This document shows positions 20,659-29,636 of a stretch of DNA of 64,000 nt, piece by piece. Source of the DNA: Solwaraspora sp. WMMD792. GTDB taxonomy: Bacteria; Actinomycetota; Actinomycetes; Mycobacteriales; Micromonosporaceae. The position numbers were made by a program, and so were the translations under genes. Under the pieces are notes generated by a model. It had not been told where the DNA came from and made no database searches. It worked only from the letters and a program-made list of their open reading frames with translations. Location of the stretch: contig NZ_JARUBH010000009.1 of the NCBI RefSeq assembly GCF_029626105.1, forward strand, positions 4,650,001 to 4,714,000, in the 5' to 3' direction. Positions within the stretch are counted from its first letter, which is position 1. Every line of letters starts with the position of its first letter.

Positions 20659-22248
20659 TCACCAGGTCGCGGTGCGGCGCAGCCGTCGCGGTCGACCGTC
20701 GGGGTCGTAGAACAGGCGGTACGGCGGGGTGGCCCACGCCCGGGTGAACGTGGACAGCTTCGCCGGGTCGTGCCGGCGCAGCCGCCCGGCCGGCCGCGGC
20801 CCCCGGCGGCCGTCGCGGTACCAGGCGTCCAGCGTGTCCGCCGCCGCGCCGACGGCCCGGACCGTGTCGGCCGGGTCGAGCAGGTCGTGGTCCCAGCTGC
20901 CGTCCGGGGCCCGGTCCAGATGCTCGCGCAGCAGGGTGAGCCGCAGATCCCGGGCGAAGGTACGGGCGTGGTCGCCCAGCCCGGCCGGGTCGTACGGGGC
21001 ACGCGGGTCCCGGGTGTCGTCGAGGACCGCGCAGGACAGTTCGCTGTCGTGGGTCCAGGAACGCCGGTTGAAGTTGTCGCTGCCGACGCTGGCCCAGACG
21101 TCGTCGACGACGCACACCTTCGCGTGCACGTACACCGGGGTCCCGGCGTGGTTCTCCACGTCGAACACGTGCACCCGGTCCGGGTCGGCCCGGCGGCAGA
21201 CGTCGATGGCGTGTTCCCGGCCGACCACGTTCGGCGGCAGCGCCAGCCGGCCGTCCACGTCGGGGTGACGCGGCACCACGACGATCAGATGCAGGTCGGG
21301 GTTGGCCCGCAGGGCGTCGGCGAACAACTGCGCGACCTGCGACGACCACATGTACTGGTCCTCCAGGTAGATCAGCCGGCGGGCCCGACGGATCGCCTTG
21401 GCGTAGCCGAGGGCCACCGTACGCTCGCCGTGCGGCGCGTACGGGTAGGGCCGTGACTTCGCCGGATAGGTACGCAGCACCTGCACGGCGTGCGGGCCGC
21501 AGGCCGCCGGCGGGTCCGCCGGTGCCGGCAGCGGCCCGCCCCGGGCCGGGCGCCCGGCCAGCCGGTCCCGCAGCATCGCGACCGGGTTGCCCCGCCGCAG
21601 CGCGGCCGGGTCGGTCCACCGTTCCCGGAAGGTCAGGTCGAGCGCGGCGACGACCGGGCCGCGCAGCTCCAACTGGACGTCATGCCAGGGTGGCCGGTCG
21701 CCGTACCGGGGCGACATGCTCACCGGCTGCGGATCGCCCAGGTGGGCGGCGTCGTCGCGCCGGCTGTGGCACAGGTCGATCCCGCCGGCGAAGGCGACGT
21801 CCCGTTCCGGCCGGCCGGGGTGGCGGGCCACCACCAGCTTCTGGTGGTGCGAGCCGAACCGGCGTACCCGCTGGTCGAGCAGCACCTGGCCACCGTCGTC
21901 GTTGATCTCCTCGGCCAGGTTGCGGTTCTGCTCCGCGCTGTAGATCAGCACGTCGAGGTGGGAGCGCCAGACCAGGCCACGGACCGCCACGCCCCGGCCA
22001 GCGGCGGCGGAGAGCAGATCGGCCACGGTCGGCCCGTCCGGGCGCAGCCGCTGGTCGGGGTCGCCCCGCCAGTCGGTGAAGAACAACTGGTCGCCGTCGC
22101 CCATCGCGGCGACGACCTCGACCAGGCGGTCGAAGTACGCGGCCCCGTGCACGTGTACGCGTACCTGGTTGCCCTCGGACCACGCCGGCAACCCAGAGGC
22201 CGGGTTGCCACGCTGCTCCCCGGTGAGGAACCAGTCGTCGATCGGCAT
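20659..22248 (-). CDS. Phospholipase D-like protein
   Basis: 529 residues with two HKD-type motifs: HHQKLVVARH near residue 130 (followed by a short insert before the Gly-Gly) and HAKVCVVDDVWASVGSDNF near 372. Other PLD features are ALGYAKAIRRARRLIYLEDQ and the NFNRRSWTHDSEL segment. There is no signal peptide, so a cytoplasmic or membrane-surface role is likely, hydrolysing phosphodiester bonds of phospholipids (or acting as a cardiolipin-synthase-like transferase). GGAGG 6 nt before ATG 22248 fixes the start. The PAP2 phosphatase follows immediately, which would dephosphorylate the phosphatidate a phospholipase D makes. Confidence 0.9.
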   Translation of the reverse strand: MPIDDWFLTGEQRGNPASGLPAWSEGNQVRVHVHGAAYFDRLVEVVAAMGDGDQLFFTDWRGDPDQRLRPDGPTVADLLSAAAGRGVAVRGLVWRSHLDVLIYSAEQNRNLAEEINDDGGQVLLDQRVRRFGSHHQKLVVARHPGRPERDVAFAGGIDLCHSRRDDAAHLGDPQPVSMSPRYGDRPPWHDVQLELRGPVVAALDLTFRERWTDPAALRRGNPVAMLRDRLAGRPARGGPLPAPADPPAACGPHAVQVLRTYPAKSRPYPYAPHGERTVALGYAKAIRRARRLIYLEDQYMWSSQVAQLFADALRANPDLHLIVVVPRHPDVDGRLALPPNVVGREHAIDVCRRADPDRVHVFDVENHAGTPVYVHAKVCVVDDVWASVGSDNFNRRSWTHDSELSCAVLDDTRDPRAPYDPAGLGDHARTFARDLRLTLLREHLDRAPDGSWDHDLLDPADTVRAVGAAADTLDAWYRDGRRGPRPAGRLRRHDPAKLSTFTRAWATPPYRLFYDPDGRPRRLRRTATW

Positions 22249-22402
22249 CCGTACCTCCCTCCGGCCGGTCGGCGCGGTCGGCTTGCAGCTACCCCGGAAC
22301 GCGGCCGGCGACACCTGCCCCGATGGTGCGGTCGCTGCGGCGACGGGGCAGCCCCGCCCGTCCTCAGCATGCTCACAGCGCGTCTGCAGCATCATCGCCC
22401 GC

Positions 22403-23389
22403 ATGCGAGCGGTGATGTTCGACGCGTACGGCCCGCCCGACGTGCTCACCCAGGTCGATCTGCCGACACCCGTACCCCGTGGCGACCAGGTGCTGATCCG
22501 GGTGCACGCCACCACGGTGACCTCCGCCGAGTGCGGGATGCGCCGGGGTGAGCCCCGGTGGGGCCGGGCGATCATCGGTCTGCGTCGTCCGCGCAAGGGA
22601 ATCCGGGTGCTCGGGCTGGAGTTCGCCGGCGAGGTCACCGCGACCGGGCCGGCGGCCAGCCGGTTCCGGGTCGGCGACCGGGTCTTCGGCTTCACCGGCT
22701 TCGGCGTCGGGGCGAACGCCGAGTACAAGTGCCTGTCGGAGCGGGCGTCGATGACAACGATGCCGGCGAATGTGACGTACCCGCAGGCTGCCGCGACCGT
22801 CGACGGCTTCACCACCGCCTGGCACTTCCTGCATGACCTGGCCGGCCTGCGACCCGGCCAGAAGGTGCTGGTCGTCGGCGCCTCCGGCAGCATCGGCACG
22901 TACGCCGTCCAGCTCGCGAAGCACCTCGGCGCCGAGGTGCACGGCGTGTGCAGCGGCCGCAACGCCGAGTTGGTCGGCTCGCTCGGCGCACACCGGGTGT
23001 TCGACTACACCGCCGAGGATTTCACCGCCAGCGGCGAACGCTACGACGTGGTCTTCGACACGGTCGGTCGCAGCTCGTTCGCCCGGTGCCGGCCGGTGCT
23101 CGCCCGGCGCGGCTGCTACCTGCCGACGACCGGGCTGATGACGAACAGCCTGCTGACGGCCGGCACGGCTGTCGGCGGCGGCCGGCGGGTCCGGACCGGG
23201 ATGTCGGTACGCAAGCACACCGCCCTGGCCGCGCTGCGGGACCTGCTCGGCGACGGCCGGCTCCGGGTCGTCATCGACCGCAGCTACCCGTTGGCCGAGA
23301 TCGTCGAGGCCCACCGGTACGCCGACAGCGGGCACAAGGTCGGCAACGTCGTGATCACCGTGGTGGACGGCGACGCCCCGCCTTGGTGA
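22403..23389 (+). CDS. NAD(P)-dependent alcohol dehydrogenase, MDR superfamily
   Basis: 328 residues, zinc-independent quinone oxidoreductase-like MDR protein. It starts MRAVMFDAYGPPDVL. GLEFAGEVTATG and FRVGDRVFGF mark the catalytic domain, and VLVVGASGSIGTYAVQLAK is the nucleotide-binding loop. The C-terminal part has SYPLAEIVEAHRYADSGHK, the usual end of the family. No ribosome site precedes ATG 22403; CATCAT 7 nt before it may be a weak -10, so the message may be leaderless. It is divergent from the phospholipase D gene. Confidence 0.9.
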   Translation: MRAVMFDAYGPPDVLTQVDLPTPVPRGDQVLIRVHATTVTSAECGMRRGEPRWGRAIIGLRRPRKGIRVLGLEFAGEVTATGPAASRFRVGDRVFGFTGFGVGANAEYKCLSERASMTTMPANVTYPQAAATVDGFTTAWHFLHDLAGLRPGQKVLVVGASGSIGTYAVQLAKHLGAEVHGVCSGRNAELVGSLGAHRVFDYTAEDFTASGERYDVVFDTVGRSSFARCRPVLARRGCYLPTTGLMTNSLLTAGTAVGGGRRVRTGMSVRKHTALAALRDLLGDGRLRVVIDRSYPLAEIVEAHRYADSGHKVGNVVITVVDGDAPPW

Positions 23390-23507
23390 GCCGGTGTTCG
23401 GGCCGGCCGCGTGATCGGTGTTTGTCACCGAGGTGGCAGCGGTGCACAAGCCCTGAGTGGCGACGCGCCGTGCACGCGGCTCGGGAACCCAAGGTGTCTT
23501 CGCAGGG

Positions 23508-23547
23508 TTGATGCCACAGGTGCATCAAGATGCACCTGTGGCATCAA
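23508..23547. terminator. Perfect 40-bp palindromic hairpin
   Basis: 23508-23526 pairs perfectly with 23529-23547 (19 bp) around an AA centre. It lies in the 273-bp gap between convergent genes (alcohol dehydrogenase and the PadR-linked membrane protein), so a bidirectional terminator is the simplest reading. The rest of the gap (23390-23662) shows no gene. Confidence 0.8.
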
Positions 23548-23662
23548 ACCCGAACCGGTACCCCGACCCGATGAGGTGGCGCTGTGTCGAGCGGCCGGGG
23601 CGTGCCTGACGATCCCCTTCGTTACGGCCGCCGCTCGGGTGACGTCAGGACCGGTCGGCGGC

Positions 23663-25867
23663 TCAGCCGGACGGAAGCTGAGCAGGTGCGGGGTTGTCAT
23701 GGGTGGCTGGTGACGGGGATGGTCCAGGTCGGTCGAGGCGGGTTGCGGTGATGAATCCGAGCAGCAGACCGACGGCGATCGCGCCCGGTAGGTACGGCAC
23801 ACCGTCGTAGGCTCGCCCGTACTCCATCGGGAAGAGCACGAGCAGGGACAGGACCACGCCGACGGTCACGGTGCCGGGCGTGGCGAGGATCCCGACGATG
23901 AACAGCGGCAGGGCGAGGAGCATCCGTTGCCCGAGGCGTCGCAGGGAGGCAGTTCGGCCGCGGATCGCGACGATCGTCCAGGCCGCTACGGGGACCGCCA
24001 GTCCCGGTGCCGCCGTGACGGACAGGTAGTCGACCATCAGCCATTCTCCAGAGAGGGTGGGCTCGGGAGAGTACTGGTAGTAGAGGACACCACCGATGGC
24101 GGTCAGCAGTGCGAAGGTGGCGGGTAGCCGCCAGTACGGCCCGCTCAACTGGCGACTGGACGTGGCCAGGACACCCATGGCGGCGACAATGGCGAGTACG
24201 GTCGGCAGGCCGACTGCGACCAGCAGCAGGACGGGCGGCGCCTGCCTGTCCCCCAGGTACAACCGGGCGAGGAAGCCGCCCGGGACGAGGAACGCGGCCA
24301 GCACGGTGATGGTGATGACGAGCCGGCGTGGTCGCCGGGGTGGCCGCCGGGTCACGGCCGGGTTGGTCGAGGCCGTCCAGACGGCGATGCCGAGGATGAT
24401 CCCGCCCGCGGCGAGCCAGGGCAGCAACCGGGGCGTCGTCCAGCCGCCGCGCACCACCGCCATGTTCACCCCCAGCAGTACGGCCGAACCGGCCAACGTC
24501 GGCAGCAGGGGTCGGCCACGGTAGGCGGCGGCGAGGAGCATGCACAGGGCGGCACAGACGATGCCGGAGAGCTGAAGCTCATGCATCCACACCCGCTCCT
24601 CCTCACCCGACCACCCGGGCCAGCCGGCGGGCTGCGGGGGCAGCAGCGAGCCGTCCGGCATTATCCGGCTGGGCCAGGAGTTCTGCACCCCGATGTTGGG
24701 CGTCAGGTAGGTCAGCGTCACCGCCCAGGCCAGGACCGAGTAGATCGCGCCTGCCAATGCGACGCGGTGCCACCATGGGCCACGCGCAGCGGCCGGGACC
24801 TGGCTGGCCCTGACCTGATTGGGCTCGATCGCGGACAGCGGGGTAATCGCTGGAGTCACAGTCGCGGACGGCGCTGCGGACGCGGTCGGCACTGCGGACG
24901 TGCTCGGCACTGCGGACGCGGCAGAGCGGAGCGGTCTGGCCAGCCGTACCGTGTGGGCCAGCGCGAGCACCACCGCGATGAACACGAGCCCGGGCAGGAC
25001 CGGCAGAACGGTCTCGATCGGCAGCGAGTCGCCCTGGTCGTGGTAGGAAAACAACAGTAAGGGCCCTCGGCCGAGGTATGCCAGCCACCACCAGGGCCGT
25101 CCTGCCGCCACGGCCGGTGTCTGAGGTGCCTGCAGCACCATGGCGTAGGCGGTAGCCAGCGTCAGGGCAGGAGCGGCGAGCCCGGCCAGGATGGTGGCCG
25201 ACACCCGACGCGCCCGGCGGGACAGCGCGGCGACACCCGCCGCCACCGGCGGGAGCAGCACCGACAGGCACAGGGCTGCGACGACGGCGAACAAGGCGCC
25301 GTCCCAGACCTGGTTCACGGCACGCGCGAGCACATCGACGGCGAGCAGGCCGGCGATCACCGGTAGCGTCGCCCACCCGCAGCCTGCCACGCCGAGCGCC
25401 CGGCCGGCACGCCGCCGGAGCAGCCGCCGGGCCAGCAGCGTGCCGACCGTTGCCGCGAGGGCCACATGAACCACGTAGTTCAGGGCCAACAGGGAGATCG
25501 CCGTGGCAGGCGTGTACCGCAGCCAACCGGTCAACGGCCCCAGGGAGACCGTCGCCGCCATTGCCAGCACCAGGCTGAACAGGGGCGCGAGGAACAACCA
25601 TCCCGCGTGTGCCCGTACCTGCGACGGTCCGCGCAGCCAGGGCAGCGGCGCCGGGTCGGCACCTGGTGGGCGGGCGAGCGCGAGACTGGCCGCGAAGCGA
25701 AGCTGCCGCCACTTCCGTAGCGCAGCGACAACGCTTTCCTCATGGCCGAGTGCGTGTAGCTCGCCGGCCCACTCCCGGCTCATCTCCTCGCGCAGGTGTG
25801 CCGGCCAACGCCGTGCCGCCACGGCCAGCAGCCAATCGGCGATCCGCTGGGACACGCCGTTCACCAC
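23663..25867 (-). CDS. Large multi-spanning membrane protein, PadR-linked
   Basis: 734 residues. The first ~70 are soluble and helical (RWPAHLREEMSREWAGELHAL), the segment usually seen in actinobacterial membrane proteins paired with PadR regulators. About 14-16 hydrophobic helices follow, split by a low-complexity Ser/Ala/Val/Pro loop (~residues 310-350) encoded by short imperfect tandem repeats near 24830-24930. No transporter signature is recognised and the function is unknown. Its GTG start at 25867 overlaps the end of the padR-like gene by 7 bp, so the pair is co-expressed. Confidence 0.75.
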   Translation of the reverse strand: MVNGVSQRIADWLLAVAARRWPAHLREEMSREWAGELHALGHEESVVAALRKWRQLRFAASLALARPPGADPAPLPWLRGPSQVRAHAGWLFLAPLFSLVLAMAATVSLGPLTGWLRYTPATAISLLALNYVVHVALAATVGTLLARRLLRRRAGRALGVAGCGWATLPVIAGLLAVDVLARAVNQVWDGALFAVVAALCLSVLLPPVAAGVAALSRRARRVSATILAGLAAPALTLATAYAMVLQAPQTPAVAAGRPWWWLAYLGRGPLLLFSYHDQGDSLPIETVLPVLPGLVFIAVVLALAHTVRLARPLRSAASAVPSTSAVPTASAAPSATVTPAITPLSAIEPNQVRASQVPAAARGPWWHRVALAGAIYSVLAWAVTLTYLTPNIGVQNSWPSRIMPDGSLLPPQPAGWPGWSGEEERVWMHELQLSGIVCAALCMLLAAAYRGRPLLPTLAGSAVLLGVNMAVVRGGWTTPRLLPWLAAGGIILGIAVWTASTNPAVTRRPPRRPRRLVITITVLAAFLVPGGFLARLYLGDRQAPPVLLLVAVGLPTVLAIVAAMGVLATSSRQLSGPYWRLPATFALLTAIGGVLYYQYSPEPTLSGEWLMVDYLSVTAAPGLAVPVAAWTIVAIRGRTASLRRLGQRMLLALPLFIVGILATPGTVTVGVVLSLLVLFPMEYGRAYDGVPYLPGAIAVGLLLGFITATRLDRPGPSPSPATHDNPAPAQLPSG

Positions 25868-26217
25868 CCCGGCGCCGACGTGAAGGTCGCGGCGTCGGCG
25901 GCCCGAGTGCCACCGGCGCCGCGCGGGCGCAGTTTCGCCCGCAGGGCCGCGAGCTCGGCGCGGGCCGCCACCGCCCCCTCCGGTGTCAGACGGTGGTAGC
26001 GCCGGGCAGGCCGTCCTTCTGTGCTGGGGTCGATGTCCTCCCAGTCGGCCCGTAGCCAGCCTGCTTCCTGCAGCCGGGCCAGGATCGGATACAAGGTGCC
26101 GCTGGGCTGACCGGTGGCCTGCATGAGTTCCAGGCCGTACCGGCCAGTCTGCGGGTCATCGAGCAGCACCGCCAACACCTGGGCCACGCTGGTGGTGACC
26201 CGGACACGTTCGGTCAT
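25861..26217 (-). CDS. PadR-family transcriptional regulator
   Basis: 118 residues, a short PadR winged-helix repressor: VAQVLAVLLDDPQTGRYGLELM, QPSGTLYPILARLQEAGWL (recognition helix and wing) and RPARRYHRLTPEGAVAA. The C-terminal dimerisation helix is short. It is encoded directly before the large membrane protein and overlaps it, the classic layout of PadR controlling its own operon. No palindromic operator was picked out with confidence in the ~80 bp upstream. Confidence 0.92.
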   Translation of the reverse strand: MTERVRVTTSVAQVLAVLLDDPQTGRYGLELMQATGQPSGTLYPILARLQEAGWLRADWEDIDPSTEGRPARRYHRLTPEGAVAARAELAALRAKLRPRGAGGTRAADAATFTSAPGW

Positions 26218-26299
26218 GGATGGACCATACTCGTTTCGCTACATAGGGTCCATCCCCCGATCCGACCTGGCTGCGCCAAGACGCCTTCGCGGCCACTGT

Positions 26300-27607
26300 T
26301 CAGGGTTGCAGCCACCACGGACTGCTGTACGCCACCCCGAAGTCGTTGCACGGGTGCCCGGCCGGGCCGGGCGTCGGGTTGACCAGCTCCGGGTCGGAGA
26401 CCCGCAGCACGACCCAGTCGCCGTCGGCGACGTCGAGCGGCACGGTGAAGTCGGCGACCGACCCGGCGACGGTGTCGACGACGTCGACGACGGTCGGCAC
26501 CGAGGTCCCGGGGCGCAGCACCTGGATCCGCAGCGGCTTGCCGTCCCAGACCGCACCCCGGTCCAGGTCCACCTGGAACCGGACGTCACCGGCGGCCAGG
26601 CCGAGGACCCCACCCATCCGTACGCCGTTGGCGGTCGCGTCGAGCCGCAGTCCGGATACCCGGGTGGCGAAGCAGCGACGGGCCGCCATCGCCTCGAACA
26701 CCGCCGCGCGGGTGTTCTCGGCGACCCACAGGCCGCTGCGGCCCTTGCCCTCATGGAAGCCCCAGGTGGTGCCGTGCTCGTCGGTGACCCCGGTCAGACC
26801 GGGCCGCCAGCCGGCGTTGAGGCAGGCCACCAGCGGCGAGGCCGTCCGGGACGACCAGCCTTCAAACAGGTAATCGTCGGTGCGGTTGAACATCTCCAGG
26901 CCGACGAGCTGCGGGCGGGCCGAGGCGTCGTACGAAAAGTTGTCGAACCGGCCGATCTCCCGGCCCGGATGGTTGAAGCTGGCCAGGCCACCCGGCCGCC
27001 CGACCAGCCACCGGTAGAGGCTGCCGGGGCTGCCGGCCCGCAGCAGGTCGGCGAAGTCCGAGGTGTTCCACACGTTGATGTGGCCCTGCAACGGGTGCGA
27101 CCACTCGAAGCCGCGGATCGCGGTGAACTGGCCGGGGTCGTCGGCCGCGTTGGCGAGGTCTCCGGTGGCCCGCCACTCGGACTGGCTGAGCCCGCTGATG
27201 GCGAACATCGTCGCGTGGTCGGTGAGCGCGGCGACGTCGAGCCCGGCCTCGCGCATCGAGGCGAACGCGTCGTCGGCGCTGCCGTCCCCGTCGGACATGA
27301 CGGTGTGGTTGTGCAGGTCGGCGTGGACCAGGGTGGTCCCCTGGCTGATCCGCGACGCCCGGGACGCGCCGGGCGCGGCCACGGCCGACGCACCGGCCGA
27401 CGTCGCACCGGCTGTCATCGCGGTGGCGGCCCGCGCGGTGCCGGGGACGGCGGCGAGCATCAGCATGCCGCCGGCGGCGGCCAGCATTGATCTGCGTCCG
27501 AGGCCGCCGGCCGGGTGCGAGGCGGGGTCGATCTGGCCGTACGGCAGCTGGCCCGTCTGGTGGTCGTCGGGTGTGTGATGGCAGTGGTGGGGGTGTGATC
27601 CACTCAT
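26300..27607 (-). CDS. Tat-exported PHP-domain metal-dependent phosphohydrolase
   Basis: About 435 residues. A His-rich N-terminus (HPHHCHH at ~5-11) precedes a twin-arginine-like signal (GLGRRSMLAAAGGMLML...ARA). The PHP domain follows: HADLHNHTVMSDGDGS, LDVAALTDHATMF, FEWSHPLQGHINVW, GGLASFNHPGRE and GVTDEHGTTWG, which supply the His/Asp metal ligands. The last ~110 residues form a beta-rich domain. Relatives (CehA/McbA-like) are metal-dependent hydrolases acting on phosphoesters or carbamates; the substrate is not known. ATG 27607 is chosen (ATG 27616 is also possible); neither has a clear ribosome site. Confidence 0.82.
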   Translation of the reverse strand: MSGSHPHHCHHTPDDHQTGQLPYGQIDPASHPAGGLGRRSMLAAAGGMLMLAAVPGTARAATAMTAGATSAGASAVAAPGASRASRISQGTTLVHADLHNHTVMSDGDGSADDAFASMREAGLDVAALTDHATMFAISGLSQSEWRATGDLANAADDPGQFTAIRGFEWSHPLQGHINVWNTSDFADLLRAGSPGSLYRWLVGRPGGLASFNHPGREIGRFDNFSYDASARPQLVGLEMFNRTDDYLFEGWSSRTASPLVACLNAGWRPGLTGVTDEHGTTWGFHEGKGRSGLWVAENTRAAVFEAMAARRCFATRVSGLRLDATANGVRMGGVLGLAAGDVRFQVDLDRGAVWDGKPLRIQVLRPGTSVPTVVDVVDTVAGSVADFTVPLDVADGDWVVLRVSDPELVNPTPGPAGHPCNDFGVAYSSPWWLQP

Positions 27608-27716
27608 GCCAATCATTAGATCGATATAAGTCTTTCCAGCACGCTGCACCGAGTTGTCCGGCAGACGAACACCACACGTCTCACCCGACGGGGCCCACCC
27701 GCCGACTGTGGTTCGG

Positions 27717-27783
27717 CATGATCACTTAACCTGCAGCTGGGAGAGCGTCGGCGTGTCGCCCAGCAGAACGTCAAGTGATCATG
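27717..27783. repeat. 11-bp perfect inverted repeat flanking 45 bp
   Basis: CATGATCACTT (27717-27727) is repeated in inverse at 27773-27783, and similarity continues inward (TTAAC / GTCAA). It lies in the 241-bp gap between the PHP gene and the methyltransferase gene, which otherwise holds a 7-bp stem (27799-27805 with 27816-27822) but no gene. It could be an operator pair or the remains of a small mobile element. Confidence 0.6.
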
Positions 27784-27848
27784 GAGCAAGGTGCCTGACT
27801 GGCGCGACCCACTTGGCGCCAGAGCAGGGTGCTACCGCGCCGCCGACC

Positions 27849-28526
27849 CTATTTGCGGTGCTCTGCAGGGCCGGTGGCGCGGTAGAAGACGAAGCTGGCG
27901 AGTCGACCGAGCCGACCACGACTGCGGCCGTTCTCCGTACCGCCGATCAGGCCGGCCTCGGCGAGCGCGGCCAGCACCCGCTCGGGCCGGCTGGCCACCA
28001 CCCGGGGATCGTTGTGCAGACGTCCGGACCCGTGGCCCGGGGCCGTACCGTCGATGTCGACGACGTGGAACTGGCCACCGGGGCGCAGCACCCGGCGGAC
28101 CTCCCGCAGCGTGCGGCCCCGTTCCTCATCGGCCAGGTGGTGCAGCATGAACGCGGACAACACCCGGTCGACGCTGGCGTCGGGCAGCGGCAGGTCGCCA
28201 GCGAAGGCGACCTCGTAGCGGATCGGCAGCTTGGCGCGGGCGGCCTTGCGCCGGGCCAGCCGCAGCGCACCCTGGTCCGGGTCGATGCCGACAGCGTCGA
28301 CGTCCGGCTGCCGGCGCAGCAGCGCCCGCAGCAAGTTGCCGGTGCCACAGCCGATCTCCAACACACGCTGGCCGGGCCGGATCTCGGCCCGGTCGAGCAA
28401 CTGCTGGTGCACCCGCCCCGCGCCGACGAGCCGGCTGAACGGGTCGTACAGCGGCAGCAACCACTGCCGCCCCATCGCGGGCAGGTAGTGCTGGTGGGGA
28501 CGACTGGCGCTGCCCTGTCCGGTCAT
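27849..28526 (-). CDS. Class I SAM-dependent methyltransferase
   Basis: 225 residues. SAM-binding motif I is VLEIGCGTGNLL, motif II VGIDPDQGALRLAR, and the post-motif is ASVDRVLSAFMLHHLADEER. LREVRRVLRPGGQFHVVDID is typical of the UbiE/Methyltransf_11 group. The acceptor is unknown. GGAGG 5 nt before ATG 28526 decides the start over ATG 28559. It is divergent from the AraC-type regulator at 28614, which is a candidate controller. Confidence 0.9.
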   Translation of the reverse strand: MTGQGSASRPHQHYLPAMGRQWLLPLYDPFSRLVGAGRVHQQLLDRAEIRPGQRVLEIGCGTGNLLRALLRRQPDVDAVGIDPDQGALRLARRKAARAKLPIRYEVAFAGDLPLPDASVDRVLSAFMLHHLADEERGRTLREVRRVLRPGGQFHVVDIDGTAPGHGSGRLHNDPRVVASRPERVLAALAEAGLIGGTENGRSRGRLGRLASFVFYRATGPAEHRK

Positions 28527-28613
28527 GTCACCCTCCGGTATCAGACGAGATTCGGTCATGCTTCCAGCATCGGTTGCTGATCGCAGCGTGGCATCGGTGA
28601 GGTTGTGGAAACG

Positions 28614-29636
28614 ATGCGACAAAGTTTGGTGCCGGCTCGCCGCGTGGTCGGTGCCGCGGGGCGGGGCGTACCGATGGTCGGCTTCCCCCGGGTGCCCGGC
28701 GTCGCCCCGGTAGCGGTGGCCCGGGTCCAGGAGCGCATGCCGGCCATCGCCGCGATCCCCGCCGACGCGCACACCCACGATTTCGTCGCACTCTGCTACG
28801 CCGAGCGGGCCGACGCGACGGTGTGCATCGACGATCGGACCTGGCCGCTGACCGACGGGGACCTACTCGTCGTCGCCCCGGGCCAGGTCGTCTCGTTCGG
28901 CGAGCGGCCCGAGCAGCTCGCCATCGACGGCTGGGTGGTGTGGTTCCCCGCCGACGCGGTCCGCCCCGGGACCACCGGGGCGTACGCCTCCTGGCGGACC
29001 CACCCGCTGCTCTTCCCGTTTGCCCGGGGCACCGACCGGGCGCAGCGGCTCAACGTCCCACCACCGGACCGGGCCGCCTGGTCCGGGCGCTTCGCCGCGC
29101 TCGACGACGAGCTGCGGGCTCGACGCGACGGCCATCAGGACGCCGCGCTCGCCCACCTGACCCTGCTGCTGGTGGCCGCGGCCCGGCTGTCGACCAGCGT
29201 CGCCGACCAGCTGCGTGCCTCGGACGAGCCGCTGCTCGCGGCCGTATTCGACTTCATCGAGCAGCGCTACCACGAGCCGATCTCGCTGGCCGACGTCGCC
29301 GCCGCCCTCTCACTCACCGCCGGCCACCTCACCACCGTGGTACGCCGCCGGACCGGCCGTACCGTCCAGCAGTGGATCGCCCAGCGGCGCATACAGCAGG
29401 CCCGCGTGCTGCTCACCGAGACCTCGCTGACCGTGGCGACGATCAGCCACCGGGTCGGATACCCGGACGTCAGCTACTTCATCAAGCGGTTCCGGGCCGA
29501 ACACTCCGTCACCCCGGCGCAGTGGCGGGCCGCCGGATCCCGACGGCAGGGCCCGCCACCCGGTCAGACTGACTTCTCCGCTACGGCAACTGCTTCAACT
29601 CGTCGACAACGGCCCGCCGCACCACCGCCTGGCTGA
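28614..29636 (+). CDS. AraC-family transcriptional regulator
   Basis: About 340 residues. The N-terminal part is a cupin-like ligand domain (HTHDFVALCYAERA, GDLLVVAPGQVVSF). The C-terminal double HTH has ISLADVAAALSLTAGHLTTV and, at the second HTH, VATISHRVGYPDVSYFIKRF followed by the SVTPAQWR family ending. The start (ATG 28614 or GTG 28605) is uncertain. It overlaps the convergent CU044_5270-family gene by 56 bp at the 3' end. It probably regulates itself and the divergent methyltransferase. Confidence 0.92.
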   Translation: MRQSLVPARRVVGAAGRGVPMVGFPRVPGVAPVAVARVQERMPAIAAIPADAHTHDFVALCYAERADATVCIDDRTWPLTDGDLLVVAPGQVVSFGERPEQLAIDGWVVWFPADAVRPGTTGAYASWRTHPLLFPFARGTDRAQRLNVPPPDRAAWSGRFAALDDELRARRDGHQDAALAHLTLLLVAAARLSTSVADQLRASDEPLLAAVFDFIEQRYHEPISLADVAAALSLTAGHLTTVVRRRTGRTVQQWIAQRRIQQARVLLTETSLTVATISHRVGYPDVSYFIKRFRAEHSVTPAQWRAAGSRRQGPPPGQTDFSATATASTRRQRPAAPPPG

